A stretch of 64,000 nucleotides of DNA from Pedobacter petrophilus (GCF_009674725.1 NZ_WKKH01000003.1:1-64000); one strand, 5' to 3'. Shown: positions 41,844 to 51,998, counted from the first letter of the stretch. A program made the numbers and translations. Notes: a model not told the origin generated them from the letters alone.

Positions 41844-42584
41844 TTAAATATCAAATTTTTTGCGCTTCAATACAAAGTTTGAACCCAGATAAACTTTCCG
41901 AACCATTTCATTTTCTGCTAACACCTCCGGAACACCTTGTTCGAGAATTTTTCCTTCGAAAAGCAGATATGCTCTATCTGTAATGGAAAGGGTTTCCTGA
42001 ACATTGTGATCGGTAATTAGAATACCAATATTTTTATGTTTTAGTTTTGCTACAATACTTTGAATTTCTTCTACTGCAATTGGATCCACCCCTGCAAACG
42101 GCTCATCTAAAAGAATAAAATTAGGGTTTGCTGCTAGTGCACGGGCAATTTCAGTCCTTCTCCGCTCCCCTCCAGATAATAAATCGCCGCGGTTTTTACG
42201 AACTTTATGTAAGCTGAATTCGTTAATCAATTCTTCCAGCTTATCTTTTTGTTCCTCTTTGGTTAGGCTGCTCATTTCTAAAATAGCCAAAATATTATCT
42301 TCTACGGTAAGCTTCCTAAATACCGATGCTTCCTGTGCCAGGTAACCAATCCCCTTTTGTGCCCTACGGTACATCGCATCTTGCGTAATGTCTTCGTCTT
42401 CTAAAAAAATACGCCCCTCGTTTGGCTTAATTAAACCAACAATCATGTAAAATGAAGTAGTTTTACCAGCGCCATTCGGGCCAAGCAAGCCTACAATTTC
42501 ACCCTGGCTTACGCTAAAGGATACATCGTTAACAACGGTTCGCTGTTTATATTTTTTAACCAGATTTTCGGCTCTTAATATCAT
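41844..42584 (-). CDS. lptB: Lipopolysaccharide export ABC transporter ATPase LptB
   Basis: 246 residues. Walker [12 protein letters not shown] (about 35-45), Q-loop [19 protein letters not shown], signature [15 protein letters not shown], Walker [19 protein letters not shown] and the H-loop [10 protein letters not shown] are complete. The [12 protein letters not shown] and FAGVDP segments are those of LptB. It powers LPS extraction from the inner membrane with LptFG, which are not in this window. It lies between recJ (about 90 bp upstream, with a dispersed repeat between them) and the GH3 gene. Confidence 0.95.
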   Translation of the reverse strand: MILRAENLVKKYKQRTVVNDVSFSVSQGEIVGLLGPNGAGKTTSFYMIVGLIKPNEGRIFLEDEDITQDAMYRRAQKGIGYLAQEASVFRKLTVEDNILAILEMSSLTKEEQKDKLEELINEFSLHKVRKNRGDLLSGGERRRTEIARALAANPNFILLDEPFAGVDPIAVEEIQSIVAKLKHKNIGILITDHNVQETLSITDRAYLLFEGKILEQGVPEVLAENEMVRKVYLGSNFVLKRKKFDI

Positions 42585-42596
42585 ATTTCGATCGCT

Positions 42597-42660
42597 CGTC
42601 CTCCTGAATTTATTTCAGGATCTTTCTAAATTAAGTTGCTGAATCAAATTCAGCATGACG
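42597..42660. repeat. REP-like dispersed palindromic element
   Basis: The element has CGTC and GACG at its ends and two hairpins: CCTGAAtttatTTCAGG near 42603-42619 and TGCTGAAT-caa-ATTCAGCA near 42638-42656. This layout (CGTCATGCTGAA...TTCAGGACGACG-like on one strand) matches, from memory, a small repeat found many times in Pedobacter and related genomes. It sits between recJ and lptB and could end or stabilise recJ mRNA. Confidence 0.75.
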
Positions 42661-42671
42661 ATTCTATTTAA

Positions 42672-44372
42672 TTAATTAACTTTTATTCCTTTAATATTTA
42701 ATTGTAGTCTGCGTTTCTCCCGCCACACATTTTCTTCAATTGTATAACAAACAGAAAATGGCACCTTTGGTTGTAAAAGATTTTGAAATTCTCCCAAGCC
42801 AAAGGCGATGCATTCAAAAGTAGGCGAATTTTGTTGCTTTATATTAATTTTTAAATGATTTGCACCAACTGCCATTGGTGCCCGGTCTAAATAAACCTTA
42901 TTTGACAAAAATACCGGAGACAAATTTTCAGGTCCGAAAGGACCCATTTGCGATAGAACCCGAAAGAATTTACCATCAATTTGCGCCAATTCAATCTCTG
43001 CATCAATCTTAATCATTGGTGTCAGCAATTCTTCGGTAATGGAGGCCGAAACAATTTCTTCAAACTTATCAGCCAAAGCTTCCACATTATGTTCCTGCAT
43101 GGTTAAACCAGCGGCAAATTTATGCCCTCCGTATTGATCCAGAAGGTGGGCACATCCGCTTAAGGCCTCATACAAATCGAACCCAACAACAGAACGGCAT
43201 GAGCCCGCTACCTGTCCGTTAGATTTGGTCAGCACAATTGTTGGGCGATAATATTTCTCAGTTAACCTTGATGCTACAATCCCGATTACGCCTTTATGCC
43301 AGTTTTCATTAAAAACCACAGTAGTTTTACGGTTAATCAGAATATCGCTATCGCCGATTAAAGCCAAAGCCTCGCGGGTAATATCCTGATCGTATGTTTT
43401 ACGCTCTGTATTTTTAAGATTGATCGATTCGCTTTGCTCTAAAGAATTGCTGTCTACCTGGCAAAGCAACATGGCAACTGCATGTTTCGCATGGTCTATT
43501 CTACCCGCAGCATTAATCCTGGGGCCTAACGTAAATACGACATCTGTAATGGTGTAGTTCTCTGTTTTTCCAGAAACCTCCATTAATGCTCTTAAGCCCT
43601 CGCAAGGGTTTGTATTGAGTTTTTTTAAACCATAATAAGCCAAAATTCTGTTCTCGCCAACAACAGGCACAATATCGGCAGCGATACTTACCATTACTAA
43701 GTCCAGATACTGGAGATAGGTTTCGCTCGGCATGGCGTGTTTTTGTGCATAGGCTTGCGCCAGCTTAAAGCCAATTCCGCAACCTGCCAATTCCTTAAAA
43801 GGATATTCACAATCCAATCGCTTTGGATCTAAAACCGCAACTGCTTTCGGAATTTCATCACCAGGTAAATGGTGATCGCAAATGATAAAATCAATTCCAA
43901 AACTGTTCGCATAATCGACTTTATCTAAAGATTTAATGCCACAATCTAATGCAATAATAAGTGAAAACCCGTTGTCGTTTGCATAATCAATCCCTGCCGT
44001 AGAAATCCCATAACCCTCCAGATAGCGATCGGGAATATAATATTCTATATTTTTGGTTAGCTGCGAGAAAAAACTGTAGGCAAGTGCTACAGAAGTTGTT
44101 CCATCTACATCATAATCGCCATAAATGAGAATTTTTTCATGTTCAGATAATGCTTTTTCTATTCTATGAATAGCTTTATCCATGTCTTTCATCAAAAAAG
44201 GATCGTGTAAATGAGCCAGTTCTGGTCTGAAAAAGTATTTGGCCTGATCGAAGTCGCAAATGTTTCTTTGTACTAAAATTTGAGCTAATGATCTGTCTAT
44301 ATTAAGTTGTTCCGCTATTTTCTTTACCGTGTCATCATTACAAATTGATGTCGGCACCCATCTTTTTTCCAT
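42672..44372 (-). CDS. recJ: Single-stranded-DNA-specific exonuclease RecJ
   Basis: 566 residues, normal length. The DHH phosphoesterase motifs are GDYDVDGTTS (about 83-92), ALDCGIKS, ICDHHLPGD (about 157-165) and GPRINAAGRIDHA; the DHHA1 segment has GSCRSVVGFDLYEAL and QYGGHKFAAGLTM. The OB-like C-terminal domain is present. RecJ degrades single-stranded DNA 5' to 3' in recombination and mismatch repair. It is divergent from the MBL hydrolase gene with 53 bp between them. Confidence 0.96.
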   Translation of the reverse strand: MEKRWVPTSICNDDTVKKIAEQLNIDRSLAQILVQRNICDFDQAKYFFRPELAHLHDPFLMKDMDKAIHRIEKALSEHEKILIYGDYDVDGTTSVALAYSFFSQLTKNIEYYIPDRYLEGYGISTAGIDYANDNGFSLIIALDCGIKSLDKVDYANSFGIDFIICDHHLPGDEIPKAVAVLDPKRLDCEYPFKELAGCGIGFKLAQAYAQKHAMPSETYLQYLDLVMVSIAADIVPVVGENRILAYYGLKKLNTNPCEGLRALMEVSGKTENYTITDVVFTLGPRINAAGRIDHAKHAVAMLLCQVDSNSLEQSESINLKNTERKTYDQDITREALALIGDSDILINRKTTVVFNENWHKGVIGIVASRLTEKYYRPTIVLTKSNGQVAGSCRSVVGFDLYEALSGCAHLLDQYGGHKFAAGLTMQEHNVEALADKFEEIVSASITEELLTPMIKIDAEIELAQIDGKFFRVLSQMGPFGPENLSPVFLSNKVYLDRAPMAVGANHLKINIKQQNSPTFECIAFGLGEFQNLLQPKVPFSVCYTIEENVWREKRRLQLNIKGIKVN

Positions 44373-44425
44373 TATATTTGTTTCCGAACAGTAAATATAC
44401 TTTTTTAATTTAAATCTCCATTACC

Positions 44426-45193
44426 TTGCAAGTTCACACCCTATTCGAAGGAACCTATTCGGTTGATGCAACGAAAAAATTTATTCCTTTCGATTCTGCT
44501 ATCCATAATTTCAAAGACAGACCAGCATCTCTCTTTATCAATGTTCAGCCTTTTTTGGTTGAGTTGAAAAACGATCTAATCCTTTTTGATACAGGTTTGG
44601 GCTTCAGCGATGACCAGGGAGAATTGATTTTACATAAAAACATCCGCAATGCGGGTTTTGATCCTACGGATGTAACAAAGGTCTTAATGTCGCATTTACA
44701 TTACGACCACGCTGGTGGAATGGTTCATAAACATGCTGATGGAAAATATGAACTCAGTTTCCCTGATGCAGAATATGTAATGAATCGTGGGGAGTGGGAA
44801 ACTGCGTTTAGCAGCACTTCCAGTTCTTACCACACCGATATTTTTGATATTGTTCAACGCAATGCACAGCTAAAATTTGTGGAGGGTGATGGTAATTTAG
44901 ATGAAAGTATAACCTATGAACTGACAGGTGCACATTGTCCATATCACCAGGTTTTTCTACTAACAGAAGGAAATGAAAAAGTCTTTTTTGGAGGTGATGT
45001 TTTACCAGAGCCTGCAGAACTGATCAAGAATTTTATTGCGAAATATGATTTCGATGGCCGCAAAGCGATGGAACTCCGCAAAGAATTTGGAAAAAGAGCC
45101 GCTGCAGAAAACTGGGAATGTTTATTCTATCACAGTAAAGACCAGGCTACAGGTTTTGTTGAGGAAATTGAGGGCGGCTTTAAGATTAGATAA
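44426..45193 (+). CDS. MBL-fold metallo-hydrolase, TTG start
   Basis: 255 residues. The zinc motif SHLHYDHAGG (about 90-99) is of the HxHxDH type, with further ligands in TGAHCPYHQVF and FFGGDVLPEP. The fold is that of lactonase/glyoxalase-II-like hydrolases such as AhlD. The substrate is unknown. The frame opens at TTG 44426 (LQVHTLFEGTYSVDATKKF follows), and no ATG lies before the domain, so TTG is the likely start. It shares a short divergent promoter region with recJ and ends at a bidirectional terminator. Confidence 0.87.
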   Translation: MQVHTLFEGTYSVDATKKFIPFDSAIHNFKDRPASLFINVQPFLVELKNDLILFDTGLGFSDDQGELILHKNIRNAGFDPTDVTKVLMSHLHYDHAGGMVHKHADGKYELSFPDAEYVMNRGEWETAFSSTSSSYHTDIFDIVQRNAQLKFVEGDGNLDESITYELTGAHCPYHQVFLLTEGNEKVFFGGDVLPEPAELIKNFIAKYDFDGRKAMELRKEFGKRAAAENWECLFYHSKDQATGFVEEIEGGFKIR

Positions 45194-45322
45194 TTTTTAA
45201 GCTTATAGGCTAAAGGTAAAGCCCAAAGCTTAAAGACCAAGACAAATATTTACACCCTTAAAGAACCTAGGCTTATATATAACTTAGATCCCTGGATGGT
45301 GGTAAAAAAATAATTAAACAAT

Positions 45323-45358
45323 AAAGGTCCCGATTTGCATCGAGACCTTTTTATTTTT
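45323..45358. terminator. Bidirectional terminator between MBL and YceI genes
   Basis: AAAGGTCCCGAT (45323-45334) and ATCGAGACCTTT (45339-45350) pair with one mismatch around TTGC. T-rich tails follow on both strands, so both convergent genes can end here. Confidence 0.85.
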
Positions 45359-45373
45359 CCAAGACAAGGGAAA

Positions 45374-45961
45374 TTATTTTTTAGCTACTAATTTAACACC
45401 GATTTCAAAGTTATCATCAATCGCTTTGTCGCCAATGCTATCGAAGAATGATTTTGAACCGTAACGGATATCATATTTAGTTCTGTCTACAGTAATTTTT
45501 CCTGCTAATGCAGAAACAGTACCATCAGCATTTACGGCAACAGTAGCTGGAAAAGTTACTGGTTTAGTAATGCCTTTAATAGTTAAGTTACCTGTAACCG
45601 TTAACGCAGCACCAGAACCTGCAACTTTAGTAATTACGAAAGTTGAAGTTGGGAATTTAGCTGTTCCGAAGAAATCATCTGCTTTTAAGTGACCTTCTAA
45701 TTTCGCGCTACCATCTGCATCTTTAATAGAGTTCATATCGATAGTGAATGTTCCACCAGTTACTTTTTTACCATCAACATTTAAAGTACCTGATTGTAAG
45801 CCGATTGTTCCGTTGTGAGAACCTGTTACTTTTTTACCAATCCAGGTGATGGTAGATTTTGCCGCATCAACAGTATAAGCTACTGGTTTAACCGGGCTTT
45901 TGAAAGCTGACAATGATACAACTGCCACTAATAAAAAGATTGAAGAGATTTTTAATTTCAT
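45374..45961 (-). CDS. YceI family periplasmic protein
   Basis: 195 residues. A signal peptide (about 1-20) is followed by the YceI lipocalin-like domain, starting YTVDAAKSTITWIGKKVTG, with GTFTIDMNSIKD, HLKADDFFGTAKFPTSTF, GNLTIKGITKPVTFP and a C-terminal DNFEIGVKL. The family binds isoprenoid-like lipids or related molecules in the periplasm. Which ligand is not known. A TATCTTTG box lies 25 bp before the start codon. It stands alone. Confidence 0.93.
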   Translation of the reverse strand: MKLKISSIFLLVAVVSLSAFKSPVKPVAYTVDAAKSTITWIGKKVTGSHNGTIGLQSGTLNVDGKKVTGGTFTIDMNSIKDADGSAKLEGHLKADDFFGTAKFPTSTFVITKVAGSGAALTVTGNLTIKGITKPVTFPATVAVNADGTVSALAGKITVDRTKYDIRYGSKSFFDSIGDKAIDDNFEIGVKLVAKK

Positions 45962-46358
45962 GTTTGGTTTTTTTTAATTGTGATACAAAGATATTATAAA
46001 GGATCATCCATTATAATTAACCTATGTTAACTTTTTCAAAAATAAGGGATTTATTTAAAATCATTCTATGGACTGTGATATTATACAAAAGGTTTAATTA
46101 GTTTACTTTTTTATGAGAAATTGATATTTTGGAAAGCAATGTCAGCAATCAAGATCTAGGTTAGTCGGGCTTTACATTAAATCTTTTTTTTGCAATTTTC
46201 ATGCTAAGCCTTTCGAAGTATTGCAACAAAAAAGTATATCATTCCAATCCCGTTTAAATAACAAAAGCTGTTGCTACTATTCTCAGTTTGCTAAAAACCA
46301 AAACGCCAAACAATTAAAGATTTCAATATATTTGAATAACCATTTCCAAAAAATTAAA
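45962..46358. other. Intergenic region before the broken GNAT gene
   Basis: About 400 bp, very AT-rich. The left end carries the YceI -7 box. An open frame begins upstream of the GNAT start (46221) but its first 46 codons show no family sequence, so I treat it as non-coding. I see nothing else. Confidence 0.6.
45986..45993 (-). promoter_or_regulatory. -7 promoter element of the YceI gene
   Basis: The minus strand reads TATCTTTG, a perfect TAnnTTTG, 25 bp before the start codon. No -33 TTTG at normal spacing is seen. Confidence 0.5.
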
Positions 46359-46791
46359 ATGACTAATAAATTTAATATAGAACATTGTAAACAAGAAGAT
46401 GCAAAAAAGATAATTAATGGAATAAATGAATACAACCCTAAGTTAAGTTGCTGCTTTAAGCAATGCGTGGACAGCACTAGATTTTATAGTAAAAGATGAT
46501 AATGATGTTGAAATTGGAGGAATATTATCTGGGATTGGTTGTTGGAATGGACTTGAAATAAAAGTACTTTGGGTTAAAGAAGATTATCGCAAAACTGGAA
46601 TGGGCACAAAACTTTTAAAACATGTAGAAAATCTTGCCATTGAAAAAGGAGCAACCATTTCTATACTTGATACATTCGATTTTCAAGCTGAAGGATTTTA
46701 CCTTAAAAATGGATATGAGCAGATTGGAGAAATAAATGACTTTCCTACTGGTCATAAACGAATTTACTTATTTAAAAAATTAATACTATGA
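46359..46791 (+). pseudogene. Broken GNAT family acetyltransferase
   Basis: The N-terminal part (MTNKFNIEHCKQEDAKKIIN, frame of 46359) and the C-terminal part (from about 46447, frame of 46600) lie in different frames. The second frame reads VAALSNAWTALDFIVKDD, then the acetyl-CoA site VLWVKEDYRKTGMGTKLLKH and a normal GNAT end. The shift lies at CCC 46436-46438, where one extra C is likely. In the second frame a TAA stop (46444-46446) takes the place of a likely AAA codon. Two lesions make sequencing error less likely. The last bases overlap the VOC gene by 4 bp. Confidence 0.8.
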
Positions 46792-47150
46792 ACCAAAAAG
46801 TAAAATCAATCCGTCCGTTTATTGGCTCCAAAAATTTTGAAACATCAAGAAATTTCTATCGGGATTTAGGTTTTGAAGAAGTTACCTTAGGCGATCAAAT
46901 GTCAGTTTTTACTATGGGTAACCTGGCTTTTTATTTACAAAAGGCTTATGTTAAGGATTGGATAGACAATACCATGATTTTTATGGAAGTTGAAGATATT
47001 AACCAGTTTTATATGGAATTACTGGCATTGAACCTGCCTGACCAATATGAAAACGTGAGGCTGAGTCCTGTCCGTAAAGAAGATTGGGGAAGCGAATGTT
47101 TCCTTCATGATCCTTCAGGAATTTTATGGCATTTCGGGGAGTTTAAATGA
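46788..47150 (+). CDS. VOC superfamily protein (glyoxalase/bleomycin-resistance fold)
   Basis: 120 residues. Two beta-alpha-beta-beta-beta units are visible: RPFIGSKNFETSRNFYRDLGFEE (about 8-30) and NTMIFMEVEDINQFYMELL (about 64-82). The end SECFLHDPSGILWHFGEF is the usual VOC C-terminus, with possible metal ligands H and E. The function is unknown; such proteins may bind antibiotics or act as dioxygenase-like enzymes. It starts inside the last codons of the broken GNAT gene (ATGA overlap), so it was probably expressed with it. It still looks intact. Confidence 0.85.
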   Translation: MNQKVKSIRPFIGSKNFETSRNFYRDLGFEEVTLGDQMSVFTMGNLAFYLQKAYVKDWIDNTMIFMEVEDINQFYMELLALNLPDQYENVRLSPVRKEDWGSECFLHDPSGILWHFGEFK

Positions 47151-47221
47151 GCTTAATTGATAGTCATCTAATGAATATAAATGATGCCAATATTCATACC
47201 TTAATATGATGACTAACAAAA

Positions 47222-47264
47222 AATCTGCAAGCCTGATGAATGAATTCACAAAAACTTGCAGATT
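47222..47264. terminator. Hairpin between VOC gene and gcvP
   Basis: AATCTGCAAG (47222-47231) and CTTGCAGATT (47255-47264) form a perfect 10-bp stem around a 23-nt loop, lying between convergent genes. The T-tract is weak on the plus strand, while the minus strand continues TTTTTT. It more likely serves gcvP. Confidence 0.6.
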
Positions 47265-47352
47265 ATTGGTTTGCTAACCCACGAACTAAGGCTTAAGGTA
47301 AGGCGGTGAAAAGGCAAACCTTTCACCTTCTACCTTTCTACCCTCTACCTTA

Positions 47353-50229
47353 TTAAGGTACTATTTCTTCTAAATAACTTTCAACCGGCGGACAAGCACA
47401 AATTAAAGAGCGGTCGCCATGGCTATCATTCACTCGTCCAACTGATGGCCAGAACTTGCGCGCTAACACATAAGGTAGCGGAAATGCAGCAGTCTGACGG
47501 CTGTAGGCATGCTCCCAATCATTAGCTGTAATTACAGCAACGGTATGAGGTGCATTTTTCAGTGGGTTATCAACTTTATCGAAAGTTAAATTTTCTACCT
47601 GATTGATTTCTTTTTTAATCGCGATTAACGCATCACAGAAACGATCTAACTCATGTTTAGGTTCAGATTCTGTAGGCTCAACCATTAAGGTACCTGCAAC
47701 GGGGAATGAAACTGTTGGTGCGTGGAAACCATAATCCATTAAACGTTTCGCAATGTCTACCACTTCAATTCCAAAAGCCTTGAATGAACGACAATCTAAA
47801 ATCATCTCGTGTGCGCAACGACCCTGAGCACCTGAATAAAGTACCGGATAGTGTTGCTCTAAACGAGCTTTCATATAATTCGCGTTTAAGATTGCATATT
47901 TAGTAGCGTTGGTTAAACCCTCAGCCCCCATCATGGCAATATAAGCGTGAGAAATAATTAAGATTGATGCTGAACCCCAGGGCGCAGATGAAACTGCAGA
48001 AATAGATTTTCCTTTATCAATATCAACCACTGCGTGACCAGGAAGATATGGAACCAAATGTTTCGCCACACCAATTGGGCCCATACCAGGACCACCACCA
48101 CCGTGAGGAATACAAAAGGTTTTGTGTAAGTTTAGGTGACAAACATCGGCGCCAATATTTGCCGGGCTTGTTAACCCAACCTGCGCATTCATGTTCGCAC
48201 CATCCATATAAACCTGTCCGCCGTTAGCGTGAACAGTTTCACAAATTTCGATAATGCTTTCTTCGAATACACCATGGGTTGATGGGTAAGTAACCATCAA
48301 ACAAGATAGATTGTCTTTATGCAATTCTGCTTTTGCCTTTAAATCTTCCACATCAATGTTTCCATTTTCTAAAGACTTAACTACCACAATTTTCATATCG
48401 GCCATTGCCGCAGAAGCAGGGTTTGTACCATGGGCAGAAGCAGGAATCAATGCCACATTACGGTGGAAATCTCCTCTATCATGATGGTAAGCACGGATGA
48501 CCATTAAACCAGCATATTCGCCCTGAGCACCAGCATTTGGCTGTAAACTCATTGCTGCAAATCCAGTAATTTCACTCAACCATTTATCCAGTTCATTGAA
48601 AACCGAGTAATACCCCAATACCTGATCAGCTGGTGCAAATGGGTGAACGCGACCGAAGTGAGACCAGGTTACCGGAATCATTTCTGCTGTTGCATTTAAT
48701 TTCATGGTGCAACTTCCCAAAGCAATCATTGAGTGGCAAAGCGATAAATCTTTTGCTTCTAATGATTTAATATAACGCAACATTTCATGTTCTGAGTGAT
48801 GCGAATTAAAAATCGGGTGTGCTAAATAATCCGAAGTACGTTGTAAAGCTGATGGAATAACCGTTTCTACGTTTTCAACCACTTCAACTTCATCAGCAGC
48901 AATTGCTTTAACTTTCGCGAAGATTTTAGCAATTAAAGCTACATCAGCAAAAGTGGTTGTTTCGTCGATAGAAATCGTGGCTACATTACCAACGTAGTTT
49001 AAATTGATTTCGTTATCAATACAACCCGATTGGATACCACCTTTTAAATCGCCCAAGTCGAAACGAATCGTATCGAAATAAGCTGAGTTTAATTGCTCAA
49101 AGCCTAAACCTTTCAACGTTGATGCTAAGCTGATTGCCAAACCATGTGTACGTTCTGCAATGGCTTTTAATCCTTTTGGCCCATGATATGCTGCATAAAA
49201 ACCAGCCATAATAGCCAATAATGCCTGAGCGGTACAGATGTTTGACGTTGCTTTATCTCTACGGATGTGTTGCTCGCGGGTTTGCAAAGCCATGCGTAAA
49301 GCATAATCGCCATGGCTATCAATGGTTACACCAATGATCCGGCCCGGGATTGAACGTTTGTATTCTTCTTTAGTTGCAAAAAAAGCTGCATGCGGGCCAC
49401 CAAAACCCATCGGAATACCAAAACGTTGTGTAGTTCCTACAACAATATCAGCTCCCCATTCGCCCGGAGGCGTTAATAAGGTTAAACTTAAAATATCAGC
49501 AGCAACTGTTAATTTAATATTTTGATTGTGTAATTCTGAAGCAAAATTTTTATAGTCGAAAACTTCACCATTACCTGCCGGATATTGAACGATTGCACCG
49601 AAGAAATCTTCCGTAGCAGTAAAATCCAGGTGACTGCCAATAACCAATTCTATACCATATGGATTGGCACGCGTTTTTAAAATATCAATGGTTTGTGCAA
49701 AAAGCAATTCGGAAACGAAGAACTTTTTAGCCGCCTGATTTTTACGCGTGCTGTACTGCATAAACATGGCTTCAGCCGCTGCAGTACCTTCATCTAAAAG
49801 TGATGCATTGGCAATTTCCATTCCGGTTAAATCAATTACCATGGTTTGGAAGTTCAATAATGCCTGTAAACGACCCTGCGCAATCTCTGCCTGGTAGGGC
49901 GTGTATTGCGTATACCATCCCGGATTTTCGAACACATTACGCAAAATTACCCCTGGCGTAATGGTATCATAATAACCTTGACCGATAAAGCTTTTGAAGA
50001 CTTTATTTAACAATGAAGTTTGTTTTAAAGCACCAAGATATTCAGTTTCTGACTTTGCTGCAGGCAAGTTGAGCGGTTGTTTTAACCGAATCGTTGCCGG
50101 AACTGTTTGTTCAATCAGCTCATCAATTGAATTTACGCCAACAACTTCCAACATTTCGGCTGTATCTGCCTCATTGGGTGCGATATGACGATTTTGAAAA
50201 TCTTCCTTGTAATGGATATTTAAGCTCAT
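47353..50229 (-). CDS. gcvP: Glycine dehydrogenase (decarboxylating), P-protein
   Basis: 958 residues from the ATG at 50229, the usual length of a single-chain P-protein. The N-terminal half starts [17 protein letters not shown]. The PLP lysine lies in [22 protein letters not shown] (around residue 705), with [10 protein letters not shown] and [10 protein letters not shown] ahead of it. It decarboxylates glycine and passes the aminomethyl group to lipoyl H-protein (GcvH). GcvT and GcvH are not adjacent. A longer frame to 50301 contains 24 extra codons that overlap the promoter, so I reject it. Confidence 0.97.
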   Translation of the reverse strand: MSLNIHYKEDFQNRHIAPNEADTAEMLEVVGVNSIDELIEQTVPATIRLKQPLNLPAAKSETEYLGALKQTSLLNKVFKSFIGQGYYDTITPGVILRNVFENPGWYTQYTPYQAEIAQGRLQALLNFQTMVIDLTGMEIANASLLDEGTAAAEAMFMQYSTRKNQAAKKFFVSELLFAQTIDILKTRANPYGIELVIGSHLDFTATEDFFGAIVQYPAGNGEVFDYKNFASELHNQNIKLTVAADILSLTLLTPPGEWGADIVVGTTQRFGIPMGFGGPHAAFFATKEEYKRSIPGRIIGVTIDSHGDYALRMALQTREQHIRRDKATSNICTAQALLAIMAGFYAAYHGPKGLKAIAERTHGLAISLASTLKGLGFEQLNSAYFDTIRFDLGDLKGGIQSGCIDNEINLNYVGNVATISIDETTTFADVALIAKIFAKVKAIAADEVEVVENVETVIPSALQRTSDYLAHPIFNSHHSEHEMLRYIKSLEAKDLSLCHSMIALGSCTMKLNATAEMIPVTWSHFGRVHPFAPADQVLGYYSVFNELDKWLSEITGFAAMSLQPNAGAQGEYAGLMVIRAYHHDRGDFHRNVALIPASAHGTNPASAAMADMKIVVVKSLENGNIDVEDLKAKAELHKDNLSCLMVTYPSTHGVFEESIIEICETVHANGGQVYMDGANMNAQVGLTSPANIGADVCHLNLHKTFCIPHGGGGPGMGPIGVAKHLVPYLPGHAVVDIDKGKSISAVSSAPWGSASILIISHAYIAMMGAEGLTNATKYAILNANYMKARLEQHYPVLYSGAQGRCAHEMILDCRSFKAFGIEVVDIAKRLMDYGFHAPTVSFPVAGTLMVEPTESEPKHELDRFCDALIAIKKEINQVENLTFDKVDNPLKNAPHTVAVITANDWEHAYSRQTAAFPLPYVLARKFWPSVGRVNDSHGDRSLICACPPVESYLEEIVP

Positions 50230-50552
50230 GCGGTATGAATAATAAATTTCCCGCAAAGGTAACAAAAAGGCACCTATTTTAAGCATGAAAAGCACTCCCA
50301 ATCGTCATATTTTCGTAGCTAAACAATAGATAAAATCTAGGTTTTTAGTAGGATAAGCTAATTTTTTATCACTTTCAAAATTATACCGCGATCAGCCGGA
50401 AGTTAACCTATGAAATATTTTGTTTAACTATATTTTTACTATATCCAGGGGAGTAAACAAACCTCTTTTTTGCACTTTAATAACCGGAGAAATCGCAGTT
50501 CTTAAACATATTCAATTTTAGTAGCTTTGAAAATTACTTCAATTACCGCTTG
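50230..50552. other. Intergenic region upstream of gcvP
   Basis: About 320 bp between divergent genes. It contains the gcvP -7 box at 50254-50261. The remainder is AT-rich with no frame or repeat I can support. No glycine riboswitch pattern (paired aptamers) could be recognised by eye. Confidence 0.55.
50254..50261 (-). promoter_or_regulatory. -7 promoter element of gcvP
   Basis: The minus strand reads TACCTTTG, a perfect TAnnTTTG, 25 bp before the ATG at 50229. Transcription from here excludes the upstream start codon at 50301. Confidence 0.55.
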
Positions 50553-51401
50553 ATGCCGAAAAACCAGAATACCGTTGCTTTATTAGTTCACGCCTGCGAC
50601 CGATATGAATTTCTTTATAGAGGCTTCGACCACTTTTTCTCTAAAAACTGGAATTTTAAGATTCCATGCAGCTATTATTTTGCCACAGAGGTTAAAGATG
50701 CAAAAGTGAATGGCTTTCAAAATATTAAATCGGGCAAAGGTGAATGGGCAGACCGGTTGGTTACCTTATTAAATGGTATGGAGGAAGAATATGTACTCTA
50801 TTTTCAGGAGGATATGTGGTTAAGCAAACCGGTAAATGCAGCATTTTTTAATCAGTTATTCGATTTTGCAATAGAGAATAACTGCCAGCAAATTAAGCTT
50901 CACAGTTCAGCCGTTTACAAAACAATTGCAACTGAAAATGTTATTGAGGGTTTTAATATTGCCACCATAGATAACAAGGCTTCAGATTTTTTAATGTCGC
51001 ACCAGGTTACCCTTTGGAAAAAAGATTTCCTGCTGAAGCAGCTTTACAAGAAAGAACACCCCTGGCGAAATGAACGTAAAGGTACCAAACGCCTGAAAAA
51101 ACTGAACCCAGTCATTCATCACATCGATTATTTTTCAGAAAACGGTTCAAAGGAAATTAATCAGAATAAAAAGCCAGTTCAGCGAAGCGAATACTTTGCT
51201 GTTTCGTTTAACAGCACATTAAACCATAACGCCATTCGATTTATTGATGAGTTAAATTCAGGCAATGAGGATGAGAAAAACTTTGCTATTGAATTGCAAA
51301 ATCATTACGACAATTCGTTAACTCATGATGGCAAGGCAAAACCCAAAAAAACTGACCTATTTAAACAGTTTAAAACCTGGTTTTCAAAAAAGAAAGATTA
51401 A
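50553..51401 (+). CDS. Unknown protein, possibly a glycosyltransferase
   Basis: 282 residues. Not firmly recognised. The start NTVALLVHACDRYEFLYRGFDHFF, a middle EEEYVLYFQEDMWLSKPVN (about 87-105) and conserved aromatic residues resemble nucleotide-sugar enzymes of the GT-A type, where an E-D or D-x-D at the end of a strand binds the metal. There is no membrane segment. The C-terminus is Lys-rich. It stands alone between gcvP and a lipoprotein gene. I chose ATG 50553; a TTG one codon earlier adds nothing. Confidence 0.7.
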   Translation: MPKNQNTVALLVHACDRYEFLYRGFDHFFSKNWNFKIPCSYYFATEVKDAKVNGFQNIKSGKGEWADRLVTLLNGMEEEYVLYFQEDMWLSKPVNAAFFNQLFDFAIENNCQQIKLHSSAVYKTIATENVIEGFNIATIDNKASDFLMSHQVTLWKKDFLLKQLYKKEHPWRNERKGTKRLKKLNPVIHHIDYFSENGSKEINQNKKPVQRSEYFAVSFNSTLNHNAIRFIDELNSGNEDEKNFAIELQNHYDNSLTHDGKAKPKKTDLFKQFKTWFSKKKD

Positions 51402-51434
51402 CCGTATTCAGTCAATCTTTCTGTTACGCCAATA

Positions 51435-51998
51435 TTATTTCTGTACCCGCCAGCCTTCTTGTTTGTCCAGCTTCAATTTGTAGGTTTTTGTAATGAAGTT
51501 GCTGTTTTTACTGGCCTCTTTATCAAAAGGCCCAAAATCAGTTGTTATCATTTTCAGAGAAACGGTCACCTTCGCCGTACTGGAATTTACTTGTTGAAAA
51601 TTAACTGGTTTTTCGTCGGCTAAAACATAAGTTAAAGCTTTAACTGTTGCCCGGTCTGCATCTTGTTTTAATACCAACGGACTAGCTTTATCTGTTAAAT
51701 TAATTTGATAAACAAAGCTACTGTCTTTAGAAAGAAATTTCTTTTTCGCCTCTTTTAAATTCAAGGTAACCAGTCCTTTATTTGCTAAAGATTTATATTT
51801 CCCAAGCTCAAACATTTCGCTTGTACTGTTAAATTTAATTTCACCAAACTTGAATCGGATGGTTTTATATTCCGGATTGGCTTTTAAATAATCCGTAATA
51901 ACTTCGCCAGCTTCATCTTGATTAATGGTGACTTTGGTTTTACATCCGGCAAAGCCGATTATAAGAACGGACAAAATATAAATGGTAATTTTTTTCAT
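51435..51998 (-). CDS. Hypothetical lipoprotein
   Basis: 187 residues. A signal peptide ends at the lipobox cysteine C19 (GFAGC). The mature part looks like a mixed alpha/beta domain with many short strands (TKVTINQDEAGEVITDYLK; KVTVSLKMITTDFGPFDKEA) and a polar C-terminus QEGWRVQK. No catalytic motif can be seen. It probably sits in the periplasm attached to a membrane. It faces the repeat-rich gap at 51999-52458 and is convergent with the unknown gene to its left. Confidence 0.72.
   Translation of the reverse strand: MKKITIYILSVLIIGFAGCKTKVTINQDEAGEVITDYLKANPEYKTIRFKFGEIKFNSTSEMFELGKYKSLANKGLVTLNLKEAKKKFLSKDSSFVYQINLTDKASPLVLKQDADRATVKALTYVLADEKPVNFQQVNSSTAKVTVSLKMITTDFGPFDKEASKNSNFITKTYKLKLDKQEGWRVQK

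Noticed and set aside
50230-50301. Longer gcvP start at 50301
   Set aside because: The stretch overlaps a TACCTTTG promoter box at 50254-50261, and P-protein homology begins at the ATG at 50229.
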